A stretch of 64,000 nt of DNA from positions 367,433 to 431,432 of the forward strand of contig VWRR01000017.1 of assembly GCA_013995675.1 (NCBI GenBank), given 5' to 3'. Under the pieces are notes generated by a model, which saw only the letters and a list, made by a program, of their open reading frames with translations, ran no database searches and had not been told where the DNA came from. The position numbers and the translations under genes were made by a program. Below are positions 1 to 10,172 of this stretch, piece by piece; the stretch's first letter is position 1; every line of letters starts with the position of its first letter. Source of the stretch: Cyanidiococcus yangmingshanensis. Its lineage: Eukaryota > Rhodophyta > Bangiophyceae > Cyanidiales > Cyanidiaceae.

Positions 1-189
1 CGGCGCCCGCCGCCGCGGACAGAGGACGCCGCCGGGTGGCTCGCCCCTCGCGCCCCGATCGACCATTGGCTCGTCGGTACCGTTCGTTGCTCGTCGCGGA
101 ACGGTGCAGCGGTCGAAACCAGCGTTATGAAGCGTTCAAGTTAAGCGCTCTGTTTTAGGCCAGTGCGTTCGTTGTTGTTCGTTGCTGCT
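1..189 (+). promoter_or_regulatory. Probable promoter and 5' leader of the SBDS gene
   Basis: GC-rich stretch directly before the first in-frame ATG of SBDS. It contains an inverted CCAAT box (ATTGG at 65-69). Similar GC-rich stretches precede other genes here, such as the CCT6/OSCP pair. The role is inferred from position only. Confidence 0.35.
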
Positions 190-1020
190 ATGTTTCAGCC
201 GGTGACACAGAAACGGCTCACGAACGTAAGCCTAGTGCGCATGCGCAAGGCAGGGAAGCGCTTCGAAATCGCCTGCTACCCAAACATGGTTATGGCGTAT
301 CGCGAGGGACACGTTCGAGACCTTGACGAAGTGCTCCAAGTCGAGGACGTCTTTGAAAATGTCTCCAAGGGGAAACTGGCATCCAATACTGATCTGGAGC
401 GCTGTTTTGGTACGAGTGATCGGAAAAGAGTTGTGCTCGAAATTTTGGCGAAAGGGGACCTACAAGTATCGGAACGTGAACGCCAGTATCAAAACACCCG
501 CATGCTCCATGAAATAGCCAGCGTGGTTGCAGCGAAAACAGTCAGCCGTGAGACCAAGAGACCGCTGCCGGTGGGTCTCATTGAGAAGGCACTTCGAGAG
601 ATCCACTTTGGCGTGCAGCCGAACCGATCTGTCAAGGCGCAGGCACTCGACGTGATTCCGCTGCTACGTTCTCAGAGTGATCTCGATCTGGAGCGGGCCC
701 GACTGCGTCTACGCATTCAGATACGAAACCAGAGGGATGCGAAAGCGGTGCAAGCACGACTTGAACCCATGCTCTCCGACGGACCGGATGCAACCAGCGA
801 GTCGTATCGATCCGTGTCGGGGCATCCAAAAACGGGCAACGCCACCCTGGAGACTGAGACCGAGGAGTGGTTACCCGGCGGAGCGCTCCTGTGGACTGTA
901 CAGGCAGATCCAGGGGCTTTCCGTGACATTGAACAGATTGTTCAAACTGAGACCAACCATCAGGGCGTCGTTGAAGTGGTGAGCTTACGCGTTCTGGGCG
1001 AGGAGCCTTTAAAGTCTTGA
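190..1020 (+). CDS. SBDS: SBDS/Sdo1 ribosome maturation protein
   Basis: A 276-residue protein of the Shwachman-Bodian-Diamond family, which works with the GTPase EFL1 to release eIF6 from late 60S ribosomal subunits. The N-terminal FYSH domain (about residues 1-90) carries the family motifs RLTNVSLVRM, GKRFEIACY and DLDEVLQ...VFxNVSKG. A helical middle domain contains the ETKRP motif, and a C-terminal ferredoxin-like domain follows (about 190-270). Length is close to the usual 250 residues. The frame is open upstream to 163, but only through non-ATG codons, so the ATG at 190 (MFQPVTQKRL) is chosen. No frame break is present, which makes this gene one of the intact controls in the window. Confidence in the family is high. 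Confidence 0.96.
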   Translation: MFQPVTQKRLTNVSLVRMRKAGKRFEIACYPNMVMAYREGHVRDLDEVLQVEDVFENVSKGKLASNTDLERCFGTSDRKRVVLEILAKGDLQVSERERQYQNTRMLHEIASVVAAKTVSRETKRPLPVGLIEKALREIHFGVQPNRSVKAQALDVIPLLRSQSDLDLERARLRLRIQIRNQRDAKAVQARLEPMLSDGPDATSESYRSVSGHPKTGNATLETETEEWLPGGALLWTVQADPGAFRDIEQIVQTETNHQGVVEVVSLRVLGEEPLKS

Positions 1021-2316
1021 CCCTCATACGCGGTCACTCATATCTTTCGAGGATGCTTGGGGATCCCCGAGACGCCTCACAATCAGCATCGCGAACGATA
1101 TACCATCTCGGCGGCGCAGATACCTTGCTTGTCTCGATTGGTGGGGGCGAATCGGAGCCGTCTGGTGGAGCGTTCCGGCAGATCGATCATTGCTTCCAGC
1201 AATTCAAGCGCCCGATACCTATTCGGATGAAGGTGTGCGAAAACGAGTCGTTTCAGGGGTGGGTCTCATGGATCTTTGTCTGTTCAAGATTAATGTTACA
1301 AATGGAGGCACCCCGTACACGTCTGGATACCTATCGACGTTTGGGCTAGATCCACGGAACTCGCAGTAAGACTTGCCGAATCCGTGGATTCCCTGGCCTG
1401 TCCACCACCATGAGTCGTATCGTTCGAAACAATCCAGATGTATCGTCCGTCAACGATGGTGTACGCGATACTCGATGAAGAGCTGGCAGATGAAGGTCTT
1501 AGCGTTGGCGCCTATGCCCTGCTCGCCGTACCGATGCTCTAGTCGCTTTTGTCTACTGGGATACGCGCATCTGTGTATCGAAGAAAGAAGACGAGGGCGC
1601 ACTTTCGAAACGATAATCATGGCGAACCAACGCCACACACAGCATGGCACCAATCGTCTGGAATCTCGCCAGCGCATCCCGGTGCATACGCTGGCAACGA
1701 CTTGCTTCGGTGACGAGCTCACCATCATGAAAATATTCTCATACTGATGCATACATCGATACACAAAACTGGTTAGGCGGCTTTTACCATTGGCACGGAA
1801 TCGCAGTCGAGATAGGCTCAGGGGCCGTCTCTCGGCCGAATGACGGGTCAAGAAGCACAAGCCGTGCTGGCATGAATGGTCTGAGAATGCGACCTCTTCA
1901 ACTGCTGATTGCGAAAGCTTCATGAGTGTTGTCGGCAGCGATATGCCCCCCGTATTGTGGTAGTCGTTTGTGTCAACGAGCGCATGCGTGGCGACGACGC
2001 CCCTCTGGTTTTCGTGGATGTGGCTATGTTGCACCTGCTGACGCGAGCCTAACCGACGCAATCGATCCGAATGGATGTGGATGTCATCCAACCAGACCAG
2101 CAGACGAAACGCGATGGCCAAAGCTCGCTCTCTAGGGTACAGAAGCAACGCCTGCAATCGGGTTCTTATTCCACCACACTTGACGCCGATCCATGGAATC
2201 GAATGCGGGCTTGGGTGACTCGCCCGTGAGCACATCGCAGCGGCATCGATGGAACTCTTTTGACAGCCTCTATACAGCCTATCGGGAAACACATACCAAT
2301 ACGAGTGTCTAGTGTG
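1021..2316. other. Convergent intergenic region without a recognised gene
   Basis: Lies between the 3' ends of SBDS (+) and the MYDGF-like gene (-). A 280-codon open frame on the minus strand (1450-2292) is rich in Ser, Arg, His and Cys and matches no family I know. Shorter plus-strand frames, for example from the ATG at 1052, also look featureless. A decayed or frame-broken gene cannot be excluded, but nothing here supports a product. Confidence 0.4.
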
Positions 2317-2898
2317 TCAGTAAAGCAGCGCTTTCATGGTGACGCTCCGCAGACTGCCCATGAAGCCGGACCGGCTCTGGAGCCGGGCGCCCTCCCAGAC
2401 CAGGTCCTTGGTTGGAACCGGGTTGCCTTCAGAGCCCACTGCTGAGGCCTCAATCACCGTTGTGGAGCCGTCTCCCAATACCATTGCAAAGTCTCCGAAA
2501 AATAGATAGCTTGGTGCAGCTTCGTCGTGCTCACTCGCAAAGTCTGCGTTCTTCGTAACGGCACCGGAAGTGGCTACGGCAGCCTCACCGGGCGGTACCC
2601 GACGAACCCGACAAGCAAGCTCGCCTGCCGCACGATCGCCGTAAAGCTGGAGTTCCCAGGTTTCCGGACTAGCGCCATGAACCTGTTCGTACCGAAAAGT
2701 GCAGGTGGTGGCAGGATTCGGTGGTGTATCCAATGAAACACGGTGTTCGCCAGCACGCTGCGGATGAATCACAAACACCGTTCGCTGAGCGCGCACATCA
2801 CTGGCTAGCGTTCCACTCGCCACCGAAACCAGTCCACAAATCGCAATCGCACACAAAAGTACAGTCACAACAGTTCTTGCTGTGGTAGAGGGCAACAT
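2317..2898 (-). CDS. Secreted MYDGF-like (UPF0556) protein
   Basis: A 193-residue protein with an N-terminal signal peptide: a hydrophobic stretch VVTVLLCAIAICGLVSV at about residues 10-27, probably cleaved after an Ala/Gly-rich site. The rest resembles the myeloid-derived growth factor family (UPF0556), small beta-rich secretory-pathway proteins. Matches in order are TCTFRYEQVHG...ETWELQL (family: TCxFTY...xQWxxSL), a Cys near the middle, YLFFGDFA (family: YLYFTQF), then VPTKDLVWEG and a hydrophobic C-terminal strand. There is no KDEL-type tail. The alignment is from memory of the family and is moderate rather than strong. The start is the ATG at 2898. The neighbour SBDS converges on it and gives no functional hint. 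Confidence 0.6.
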   Translation of the reverse strand: MLPSTTARTVVTVLLCAIAICGLVSVASGTLASDVRAQRTVFVIHPQRAGEHRVSLDTPPNPATTCTFRYEQVHGASPETWELQLYGDRAAGELACRVRRVPPGEAAVATSGAVTKNADFASEHDEAAPSYLFFGDFAMVLGDGSTTVIEASAVGSEGNPVPTKDLVWEGARLQSRSGFMGSLRSVTMKALLY

Positions 2899-3465
2899 CG
2901 ATCAGAACGCTCTCTAAGCTGCCGCCGGCTCTCGCAGACCCAGCAACGTATCCGTGCCGCTGCCTGCGAGCGCATTTGACGATATTCTACACAAAAGCAT
3001 ATCGATCCATTCATATATGGGGATGTCTATCCATGGATTCAAGAGTAACGATACGCTTATCGATCATCAAGGCAGACATGCACACACGACTAGGGGTATA
3101 TGTATAATCCGCGATCACCTGTACATTCGTTTCAATGGGTGACGACTCGCTGCACCCAAACATATCTATCCATTCATATATGGGTATATCTATGATCTAT
3201 GCTTGCATGTACATTCGTTTCAATGGGTGACGACTCGCTGCACCCAAACATATCTATCCATTCATACATAGGTATATCTATCCACGCATGCAGATTGTGC
3301 AACCTTGGAGCTGCCAGGCGCATCCTCGTGTGTAGAGACTCGCGATAGAGAACTGCTCAGTCTCAGCGGATATACTTCAAGCTTCAGCGGTGGAATGCGA
3401 TTCCGTATTCAGCATCACGTGTTCTCCTCCATTCATGAAGCTTAAAAACTCAACCGAATCGCTTT
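2899..3465. other. AT-rich intergenic region with short repeats
   Basis: Spacer between the MYDGF-like gene (transcribed leftward, so this holds its promoter) and the 3' end of SET1. It is unusually AT-rich and repetitive, with many copies of CATATAT, TATCTATCCAT and similar. No coding frame of note. Confidence 0.5.
3121..3283. repeat. Direct repeat, two copies of about 88 bp
   Basis: The segment starting GTACATTCGTTTCAATGGG at 3121 recurs at 3209 almost unchanged through CCATTCATA and TATATCTAT. The period is therefore 88 bp. A diverged partial copy (TATCGATCCATTCATATATGG) lies just upstream around 3000-3020. No terminal inverted repeats or coding frame accompany it, so this is a local duplication rather than a recognisable mobile element. 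Confidence 0.8.
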
Positions 3466-6400
3466 CTAGTTTAGATAGTGACGGCAGTTGGGTGCACCAC
3501 ACATGCAGGGTATTTTCTCAGCGGCATCGTCTTCCACATCGAAATGATAGTCGTAGGTGATCTCCTCTCCAATGCTGATCGCACGCCTGCTGTAGAACAG
3601 GATATGAGGCGAGCCACCCAACTGGACAATACGCGCAGTGGAATTCGGGTCGCAGGAATGGTTCACGAAACGAGCTACACTGCCGATATGAGTGGCATCG
3701 ACCACCGTGTCTGCATCGATGCGGAACATAAACGAGTCTCCCATCCCCTGTTGTCGGTAGGCTCGCTCACGGAGATCCGCAACCGCGGAACGAACAAGCT
3801 CACCGCGATACTCAATGATGTATTCGCCGGATGGAATGTCCTCGAGTGCCCATAGCCCATAACCGTGGATACCCGAACGAAAAAAGCGAAGAAGTCGTTC
3901 ACGCGATTGCAGGTAGAGCACGGTCTGCTCCTTGTCACTGACAGCGGAAAGCAACTGGCGTTGCTCGACACGAGAGCCGCGCAACCCACCAGTAGCGCTC
4001 CACCGACGTGCCTCATCGGCCGGCACAATCACTTGTTTGGGTGGCTTCCAGCGATACAGTTTCATGTCCCGTGAGAAGGGTGCGTAGCCTTCACTACGAG
4101 CGCATCCAGTGGTATTCTCTGGCGGTTCCAGTGTCCCGAGCTTTGGCTCGCACGCGGCCCAGTACTGCTCGCAGATGCGAGCCAGCCAAGGACCATACTG
4201 ATCCCCGTAGCTCGACGTGATATCCATCTGGGTCAAAAGCGATTCGGTCTCTGCCGAAAGCGTTGGCGCCATGCCTTGCTCGCGGCTGACTTGGAAATAG
4301 AGCTTCCATGCATGCTGCAGGTAATGACCGTCCTCGGCGAGGTTCAGGGTATCGCCCAACACGGGAACTTTTTTGGAGATGGCTTCAGCAGAGATGTGTC
4401 GGGCAGGAGCGGACTCGGCGACGAGCGTCCCTGTCTCTTCATCCGAATCAGGGACCGATAAACTGGCTGCCTCATCCGGCGATCGCTCTGCTTCGGATTC
4501 GGGGTACCTAGGACGACGAAGACGCGGCCACATGCCAAGTTCTCGCTCATCGAGCAGAGGCAGCGTGGCTGTTCTCTGCCCCTTGGTGCGCATATCGCCG
4601 TTCGTGTCCAGGCGTTGCCGCGCTAGCTTGTCGCGAATGTGAGATTCGAACGCCTCCATCGACAGCTGAGCAACCTGGTCCAGGATCTCGCGGTGCAAGT
4701 CCCGCAAAACAGCATTACGGATCTGGCTCTCAAGGATATCTCCAATAGAATCCAGTAGTTCCAGGCGGGAAGCGAATATGCGCTCGTTTCGTATCAGCGA
4801 AACGGTTTGAATCTTTGAGCCTTGTTCATCCAGTGACACACGACATGGTTCGCAAAGCATGGAACATCCAAGCAGCTCCTGATTCCGATGCTGCAACCAA
4901 CGCATAAAACGAAACAAATCAGCAGCGTCGATAAAGAGGACATACCAGAACGGGACGCGTGCCAGACAGCGAGCCCTGCAGGGTGCACCCGCCAGCGCCT
5001 CCGACAGTTCATAATGCGTTGTGTTGAAAGGCAGCGTGGTTAGGCGTACAGCGTGCATCGGCACAGTACTGGCTGCGTCCGCTGTGACAGCCAAGTCATG
5101 ACCGAGTTCCACGGGCTGGCGCACATCGTCACCACTGATGGCCCTCGTGTCTGCAACGGATGGTCGCGTGGGTGCCAAGGTACCGTGCTCTGTGAAGAGC
5201 TTGGTTGCCGACGACATTGGATTCCTCCGATCCGTCGTCTGCGGATATACACCTGATGCTTTCCGCTCCAAAATTCCGTGGTGCTCCAGGCTACGGTCAT
5301 CGATTTCGTCCATCCTGCTGGTGCCACCAGTTGCGCGCTGAGCTTTCGCAGTTCGGTCGTCTTGAGCGCAGACGACGCGAACTCGTTTTCCCATCAACAT
5401 GTGCTGGTCCATGCGCACAGCTGCCTCTCTGGCCTGTTCTCTGGATCCAAAATGAATCACAAAGGTCAGCGTTTCTAACGACGACGGCTCCAGCTCAGTG
5501 TGTTTGTTCAAGGGCTCACTCGTCTCCGTTTCCGCCAACTGTCGAATACGAATGATTCGCCCGAAACGCCGAAAGGCCGTCCGAAGAACTGATTCTGGGG
5601 TCGCGCTTGGTACACCCATCACTCGAACAGTGAAGCATTCCTCATTGGAGTGACCTCGAGCCCATACGGATGCTTCTCTGCCGGTTAAAGGAACGGCGTC
5701 CGTTCGTGGTCCGCTCGACGAGGGACTGCTGTGTCCTGGTGCATGCCGTGGTGCCATGGACGCTTGACTTGCAATAGCATGTCGATCATGCCCCCGTTCT
5801 GGTTGCTGTTCCCCAGAGGTAGAGCGGGAATTCAGGGATGCTTTGCTTGCATTGGCCTCACTGTTGGCCGCGGTGTTTGGTACAGTTCCAGAACGAGGAA
5901 CGCATCGGTTCGGTTCTCGATAAGCCCGAGTCTGCTGCTCCTCGGCGGGTGGCCCACTGGAGGGAACGCCACGCGTCGATGCATCCCTGCGTTGTTCGTT
6001 GGCTCCAGGGACCAATCTTGAGCTCGCTCGTACATCTAATAGTGGTCTGGCTCCACTTTCGGACAAGTCCGAAGACGTTCCAACCATCTGCTGAGCTCGG
6101 ACCTGTTCGCGCTGTTGCTTTTCCCATCGAATGCGTTTGTCAATAAGCGCTTGTCGCCGAGCCGCTGCGGCTTGCCCGTCCGGATCCACAAATACCTGGA
6201 CTCGCATCCCCATGAGTGTTTTCTCGTGCATACTCCGGGCTGCCTGTCGACACTCGTCACGGGAATTCATGTGAATGCTGACGAACCCCATCGGTCGACC
6301 TTGGTCGTCTCGATGGATCAGAACCTTCTCTACTTGACCGTAGCGTCCAAACTGAGCAGCAATATAGGCCTCTGTTGCTGACTTGTTCACATTCAAGACC

Positions 6401-6822
6401 AGCAGGGTCCGCTCATCGCTGGCGTCATTCGGGCATGACCGATATGGTGGTAGCAAACGGAGACTACGGCGACTGGAGGCGTCCAGTCTGGCCAACTCTC
6501 GAGGGTCGCCCGGTGCCTGCAAACCGAGTGCTGTTGCAGCCGCGGTCGATGGAGCCGAGGAAGAAACACTACACGTCGTCGTGTAAAAGCCATCTACAGA
6601 GTACTGGCGACCAGCGTCGTCTGGAAACGCAGTCTCTAAAGCCGGTCGCCGATTAGGAACGACAAGCCGGCCGGCTATAGGCCCAGCTTGTGGATCGAAA
6701 CGCACACGCCAGTCAGCAGCGCCTAACGGCAATAGAAAGGGGAAAGCGGGGCCATCCCAGCTGTGAGCGTGCCCGTGAAGCTCCTGAACGCTCGGCCTTC
6801 TTCTTCGCTTTCCGCTTGCCAT
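3466..6822 (-). CDS. SET1: SET1-type histone H3K4 methyltransferase with RRM-like domains
   Basis: A 1118-residue protein ending in a SET plus post-SET module, the catalytic part of COMPASS, which methylates histone H3 lysine 4. C-terminal motifs are GIHGYGLWALEDI, EYRGELV, RFVNHSCDPN (cofactor and substrate site), EITYDYHF and post-SET CMCGAPNC (Zn). Near residue 138 there is an RRM (LLVLNVNKSATEAYIAAQF...GFVSIHM...LMGMRVQVFVD). A second RRM lies near 395-485 (FTVRVMGVPS...LMGKRVRVVC), and a weaker third unit near 590-650 (VRLTTLPFNTTHYEL). Long polar, low-complexity linkers separate them. Yeast SET1 also has RRM domains, which supports SET1 over other SET families. The start is the ATG at 6822; a TTG precedes it. 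One unbroken frame. Confidence 0.93.
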   Translation of the reverse strand: MASGKRRRRPSVQELHGHAHSWDGPAFPFLLPLGAADWRVRFDPQAGPIAGRLVVPNRRPALETAFPDDAGRQYSVDGFYTTTCSVSSSAPSTAAATALGLQAPGDPRELARLDASSRRSLRLLPPYRSCPNDASDERTLLVLNVNKSATEAYIAAQFGRYGQVEKVLIHRDDQGRPMGFVSIHMNSRDECRQAARSMHEKTLMGMRVQVFVDPDGQAAAARRQALIDKRIRWEKQQREQVRAQQMVGTSSDLSESGARPLLDVRASSRLVPGANEQRRDASTRGVPSSGPPAEEQQTRAYREPNRCVPRSGTVPNTAANSEANASKASLNSRSTSGEQQPERGHDRHAIASQASMAPRHAPGHSSPSSSGPRTDAVPLTGREASVWARGHSNEECFTVRVMGVPSATPESVLRTAFRRFGRIIRIRQLAETETSEPLNKHTELEPSSLETLTFVIHFGSREQAREAAVRMDQHMLMGKRVRVVCAQDDRTAKAQRATGGTSRMDEIDDRSLEHHGILERKASGVYPQTTDRRNPMSSATKLFTEHGTLAPTRPSVADTRAISGDDVRQPVELGHDLAVTADAASTVPMHAVRLTTLPFNTTHYELSEALAGAPCRARCLARVPFWYVLFIDAADLFRFMRWLQHRNQELLGCSMLCEPCRVSLDEQGSKIQTVSLIRNERIFASRLELLDSIGDILESQIRNAVLRDLHREILDQVAQLSMEAFESHIRDKLARQRLDTNGDMRTKGQRTATLPLLDERELGMWPRLRRPRYPESEAERSPDEAASLSVPDSDEETGTLVAESAPARHISAEAISKKVPVLGDTLNLAEDGHYLQHAWKLYFQVSREQGMAPTLSAETESLLTQMDITSSYGDQYGPWLARICEQYWAACEPKLGTLEPPENTTGCARSEGYAPFSRDMKLYRWKPPKQVIVPADEARRWSATGGLRGSRVEQRQLLSAVSDKEQTVLYLQSRERLLRFFRSGIHGYGLWALEDIPSGEYIIEYRGELVRSAVADLRERAYRQQGMGDSFMFRIDADTVVDATHIGSVARFVNHSCDPNSTARIVQLGGSPHILFYSRRAISIGEEITYDYHFDVEDDAAEKIPCMCGAPNCRHYLN

Positions 6823-7708
6823 CAAGCGCTAGAGCCGCCAGCGTTGAATAGCCCAGAACCGACCACCACGGTCCCTAGTTCGTGAATGGTATTCGAAAAC
6901 CAGTACTGACCGCTTGAGGCCCGTAGACCAGTACACGACGGAGATAGAGCGACGCTTCTCGTCCTCGAAGGGGAAACGCCAGCCGTTTTCGACCGCAAAA
7001 CGACGTGGTATTCGGGGTCACAGCAGTTGACGCGGTCCTTGGTCCGCGCTGCAGGCAATGTTCCTCATAGTCTAATCGACGTCTCCCTGGCAGCTTCTTT
7101 ATGTAGGTTTATCTGTTTGTACAAAGTCGCACCATATCTTGATTGCGTCAACGAGCCCTGGAGGCGGTACGCAACCCTAGCGTACTTGGCGGTGGCAGAC
7201 CGTACTGGTGCAGTCCTGACGCGAAATCAGTGCACTCAAGTCGCACATGCGTTTCTTTTTTCCTGAAAAAGCTGTCCCATGGCTCGTTAATCTTAAAGCG
7301 CCAGAGGTACTTTTCTTTTCTGGGCACAATCTCGCCAACGCGTGGAACGTAGCTCTACGTCGACGCTAGCTGACTGGTCGACGACCGGGTCACGAGGCGT
7401 CCAAGTGAAGTCGTATCCTAGCGGAACTACATTTCAGAACGATATCGCTAAAAATCATACAATCGATCTTCCGGAGCGTTGCAGTACCTTACACCCGAAC
7501 TTCATGAGGCACACGAGCTTTCTCGTCGGACTCCTAACAGGAACTAGCGTCACCTGGGAAGCAGTTTCCTCGATATCTATCTAGGCGCTCATCTGTCCGT
7601 CTCGGAAAAAAACCTCCAAAACTTTTCACTTTCCTTCGCTGTTCATCATCCACACACAGTTGAAGCCAACTTTTCACCCGCGTGTTCAGAGACGTGCTCG
7701 TCTGGCGA
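6823..7708. other. Divergent promoter region between SET1 and BIO3-BIO1
   Basis: Holds the upstream regions of two divergently transcribed genes. No coding frame longer than about 120 codons and no recognisable RNA gene were seen. Confidence 0.45.
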
Positions 7709-10172
7709 ATGCATCGTCGACGGACGCAGATGCTCGTTCTCGGTCTAGCGCACTCTCCAGGGATGCTTGGGCACCTGCGTCCGCTCATCGTGCAAGTCTG
7801 GGGAGCCAATACTAATGTCGGGAAAACATTGGTATGTGCTGCACTTGCACGTGCGCACACTCGTAAAAAAAGACCCCAGAAAGGCACGTTACTTTATTTG
7901 AAACCTCTCCAAACGGGGTTTCCCGACGATCACTGACGCTCGCTCTGTCTTTGTGCAAACTCAAGGCCACACAAGCCTCACTAATGATAACTTTAGTACA
8001 TTAGAGTACGAATCAGGAGACAAAACGCTTGTGTGTCGAACGTTATTCGCCTGGAGCCTTGCACGTTCACCCCAGGAGGCTGCCAGGGCAGCGAGCCCCA
8101 AAGTACACGACAGTCTGTCTGCGCTGTTGGCAGATGAATCGCCTCATGACCTTGAAAAAACGATACTCCACTATCTTTGGAATGTATTGAAAAAGCCTCG
8201 TTTTCGATTCGTCTTGATCGAGACAGCTGGTGGCGTCCTGTCACCGGCAAGCCCTTCTGGGACACTCCAGGCAGACCTGTATCGGCCGCTGCGCCTTCCT
8301 GGCATCCTCGTGGGAGACGCCCGACTTGGCGGTATATCGAGCACGCTCGCTGCCTATGAAGCGCTACGACAACGTGGCTACCAAGTTCCAGCGATTGTCT
8401 ATGGAGCTGGACCGGGTCTCGAGGAGGCCGAACGCAACGCAGCAGCGATCCGAGCCCATGTCGATCAAGACGAAACACCTGTGATCGAAGCCTGCGATCC
8501 CAGTGGTCGCTGCCACGACAAGGGTCAGCGAAGAGGCACTTGAAGTTGATGCAAATGCGACCGGATTGGGTCTAGAAAGAGCCGATCGAGTATGGGAGGC
8601 ACTGACCCAATGGCAAGAACAACGAGAAGAGCGCTGGACGCAGATGTTGCAAGAAAGTGATCACATGCTCTGGTGGCCATTCACACAACATCAGACGCGG
8701 CTTGCTGCGAATCGCAGAGGCGAGTTAGCACCGCCCGTACTCATCGACTCTGCTCATGGCGATGACTACATCGTTGTGCAATCCAGGACGCAGCGTTCAG
8801 AAGCGGAGTCAAGTGCGGACTCGGGTGCAGTGCTTGAACAAGAACGTTGGTTTGATGGATTGCGGCTCGTGGTGGACACAATCCCCCGGCCATGGCCATC
8901 CAGCAGTCAATCGGGCCATTGGATATGCACTAGGGCGGTACGGACACGTCATGTTTCCAGAATGCGTCCACGAGCCAGCATGGATACTGAGCAAACGTCT
9001 TTTAGAAAGCGTTGGCCAGGGATGGGCGTCACGTGTGTTCTTCTCCGACAATGGAAGTTCAGCGATGGAGATTGCCTTGAAAATGGCATTCCGCCTCGCT
9101 CAGAAGCGAGGTATTCTGGACCAGTCCCGAGCTTCCAGCGCATGTATTCTCGGAATCAACGGCAGCTACCATGGCGACACACTGGGTGCGATGGATTGCT
9201 CCTCGGAATCCACTTTTAACAGTGGACAGACTCCGTGGTATCGAGGTCGAGGGCTGTTCCTGGAGCCCCCGCGGTGCGCCATCCGACACGGTCGATGGGA
9301 TCCGTACGCCCCTCACGAGCAGAGCGCAGAAACTTTGCAACTTTATCGGGAGCGTTATCGGCTGCACGCCGCGGATGTGCAGCGAGCGCTCCAGCGAAAT
9401 CCATCAAAACCCATTGGGGCTTTGGTTTTGGAACCAGTTCTCCAGGGGGCAGGCGGGAATGTGCCTCATCGACCCCGCATACCAGCAGGCGCTTGTCGAT
9501 GCTTGTCGACAGCGCGGCATACCCATCGTTTTCGATGAGGTTTTTACTGGATTCTGGCGTCTCGGGGCACTCTCTGGCGCTCAGATTCTGCAACGAGAGC
9601 CGGATATAGCTGCCTATGGCAAGCTGTTGACTGGTGGTGCCCTCCCGATGGCCGCCACTTTATCTTCAGAGGAGGTTTTTCGGGCCTTTCTCGGACAGGG
9701 GCGATCCGATGCACTGCTCCACGGTCATTCGTACACCGCCTATCCGGCTGGTTGCGCGGCTGCAAACGCGGCACTCGCGCTTTATGAATCGCTTAGCGCC
9801 ACCAACACTCGCGTCTTCGATCACATTCTGATTGATTCGGTGCGTCAGCTCTCAACGAAACCAGGTATAGGCGGAGTCACTGCAATTGGCAGCGTCTTGG
9901 CCGTCCATCTAGCGCCTCTGTCAACCACGGAAATGGCGGCACCGAGCGCACTTGCCTCTCGCCTATCCCAAGTGATTCAGTTCGTTCGCCACCGACATCA
10001 GATCTATCTGCGACCACTGGGCACCACTGTCTACGCACTCACGGCACCCGCAAGGACGCCTCCGGAACGCGCAGCAAGCATTGTTCGCGCGCTCGCCGAC
10101 GCACTTGAACACGCAGCCGAAGATGCTACAGACTCGAGGTTCGTGTCGCCGTCACTCGCACCGATCGTTTGA
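7709..10172 (+). CDS. BIO3-BIO1: Bifunctional dethiobiotin synthetase / DAPA aminotransferase (BIO3-BIO1), split by four +1 frame offsets
   Basis: Fused biotin-synthesis enzyme as in plants and fungi. The BioD part has P-loop GANTNVGKT, LKPLQTGFP and ETAGGVLSP. The PLP-dependent BioA part has WWPFTQH, SWWTQSPGHGHP, GHVMFPE, FSDNGSSAMEIALKMAF, GSYHGDTLGAM, WYRGRGLFLEPP, FDEVFTGFWR, PLP lysine YGKLLTGG and HGHSYTAYPAG. It would be about 819 residues if joined, normal for the family. However, it runs through five successive frames, each +1 from the last. Breaks: at TGA 7934 (DDH then DAR); between 8497 and 8543 in the linker; at 8860 (FDG then CGSWW); and near 9458 (GAGG then MCLIDP). Conserved sequence continues directly across each break, so each costs exactly one base. 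The ATG at 7709 gives an Arg-rich, possibly mitochondrial, leader. Confidence 0.93.

Noticed and set aside
1052-2230. Similar chain of plus-strand fragments after SBDS readable with +1 steps
   Set aside because: Protein-like to the eye, but it needs an in-frame stop and shifts in both directions, and no homology supports it.
1450-2292. 280-codon open frame on the minus strand between SBDS and the MYDGF-like gene
   Set aside because: Composition (Ser, Arg, His, Cys) is typical of shadow frames, no domain or motif is visible, and it begins in the 3' spacer of a convergent pair. Not listed as a gene.
7934-7936. TGA reassigned to an amino acid
   Set aside because: After TGA the frame changes rather than continuing, several breaks have no stop codon, and intact genes such as SBDS end in TGA.
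8503-8543. BioD and BioA as two separate adjacent genes
   Set aside because: The linker stays open across the +1 break with no intergenic space, and the fused order is normal in eukaryotes.
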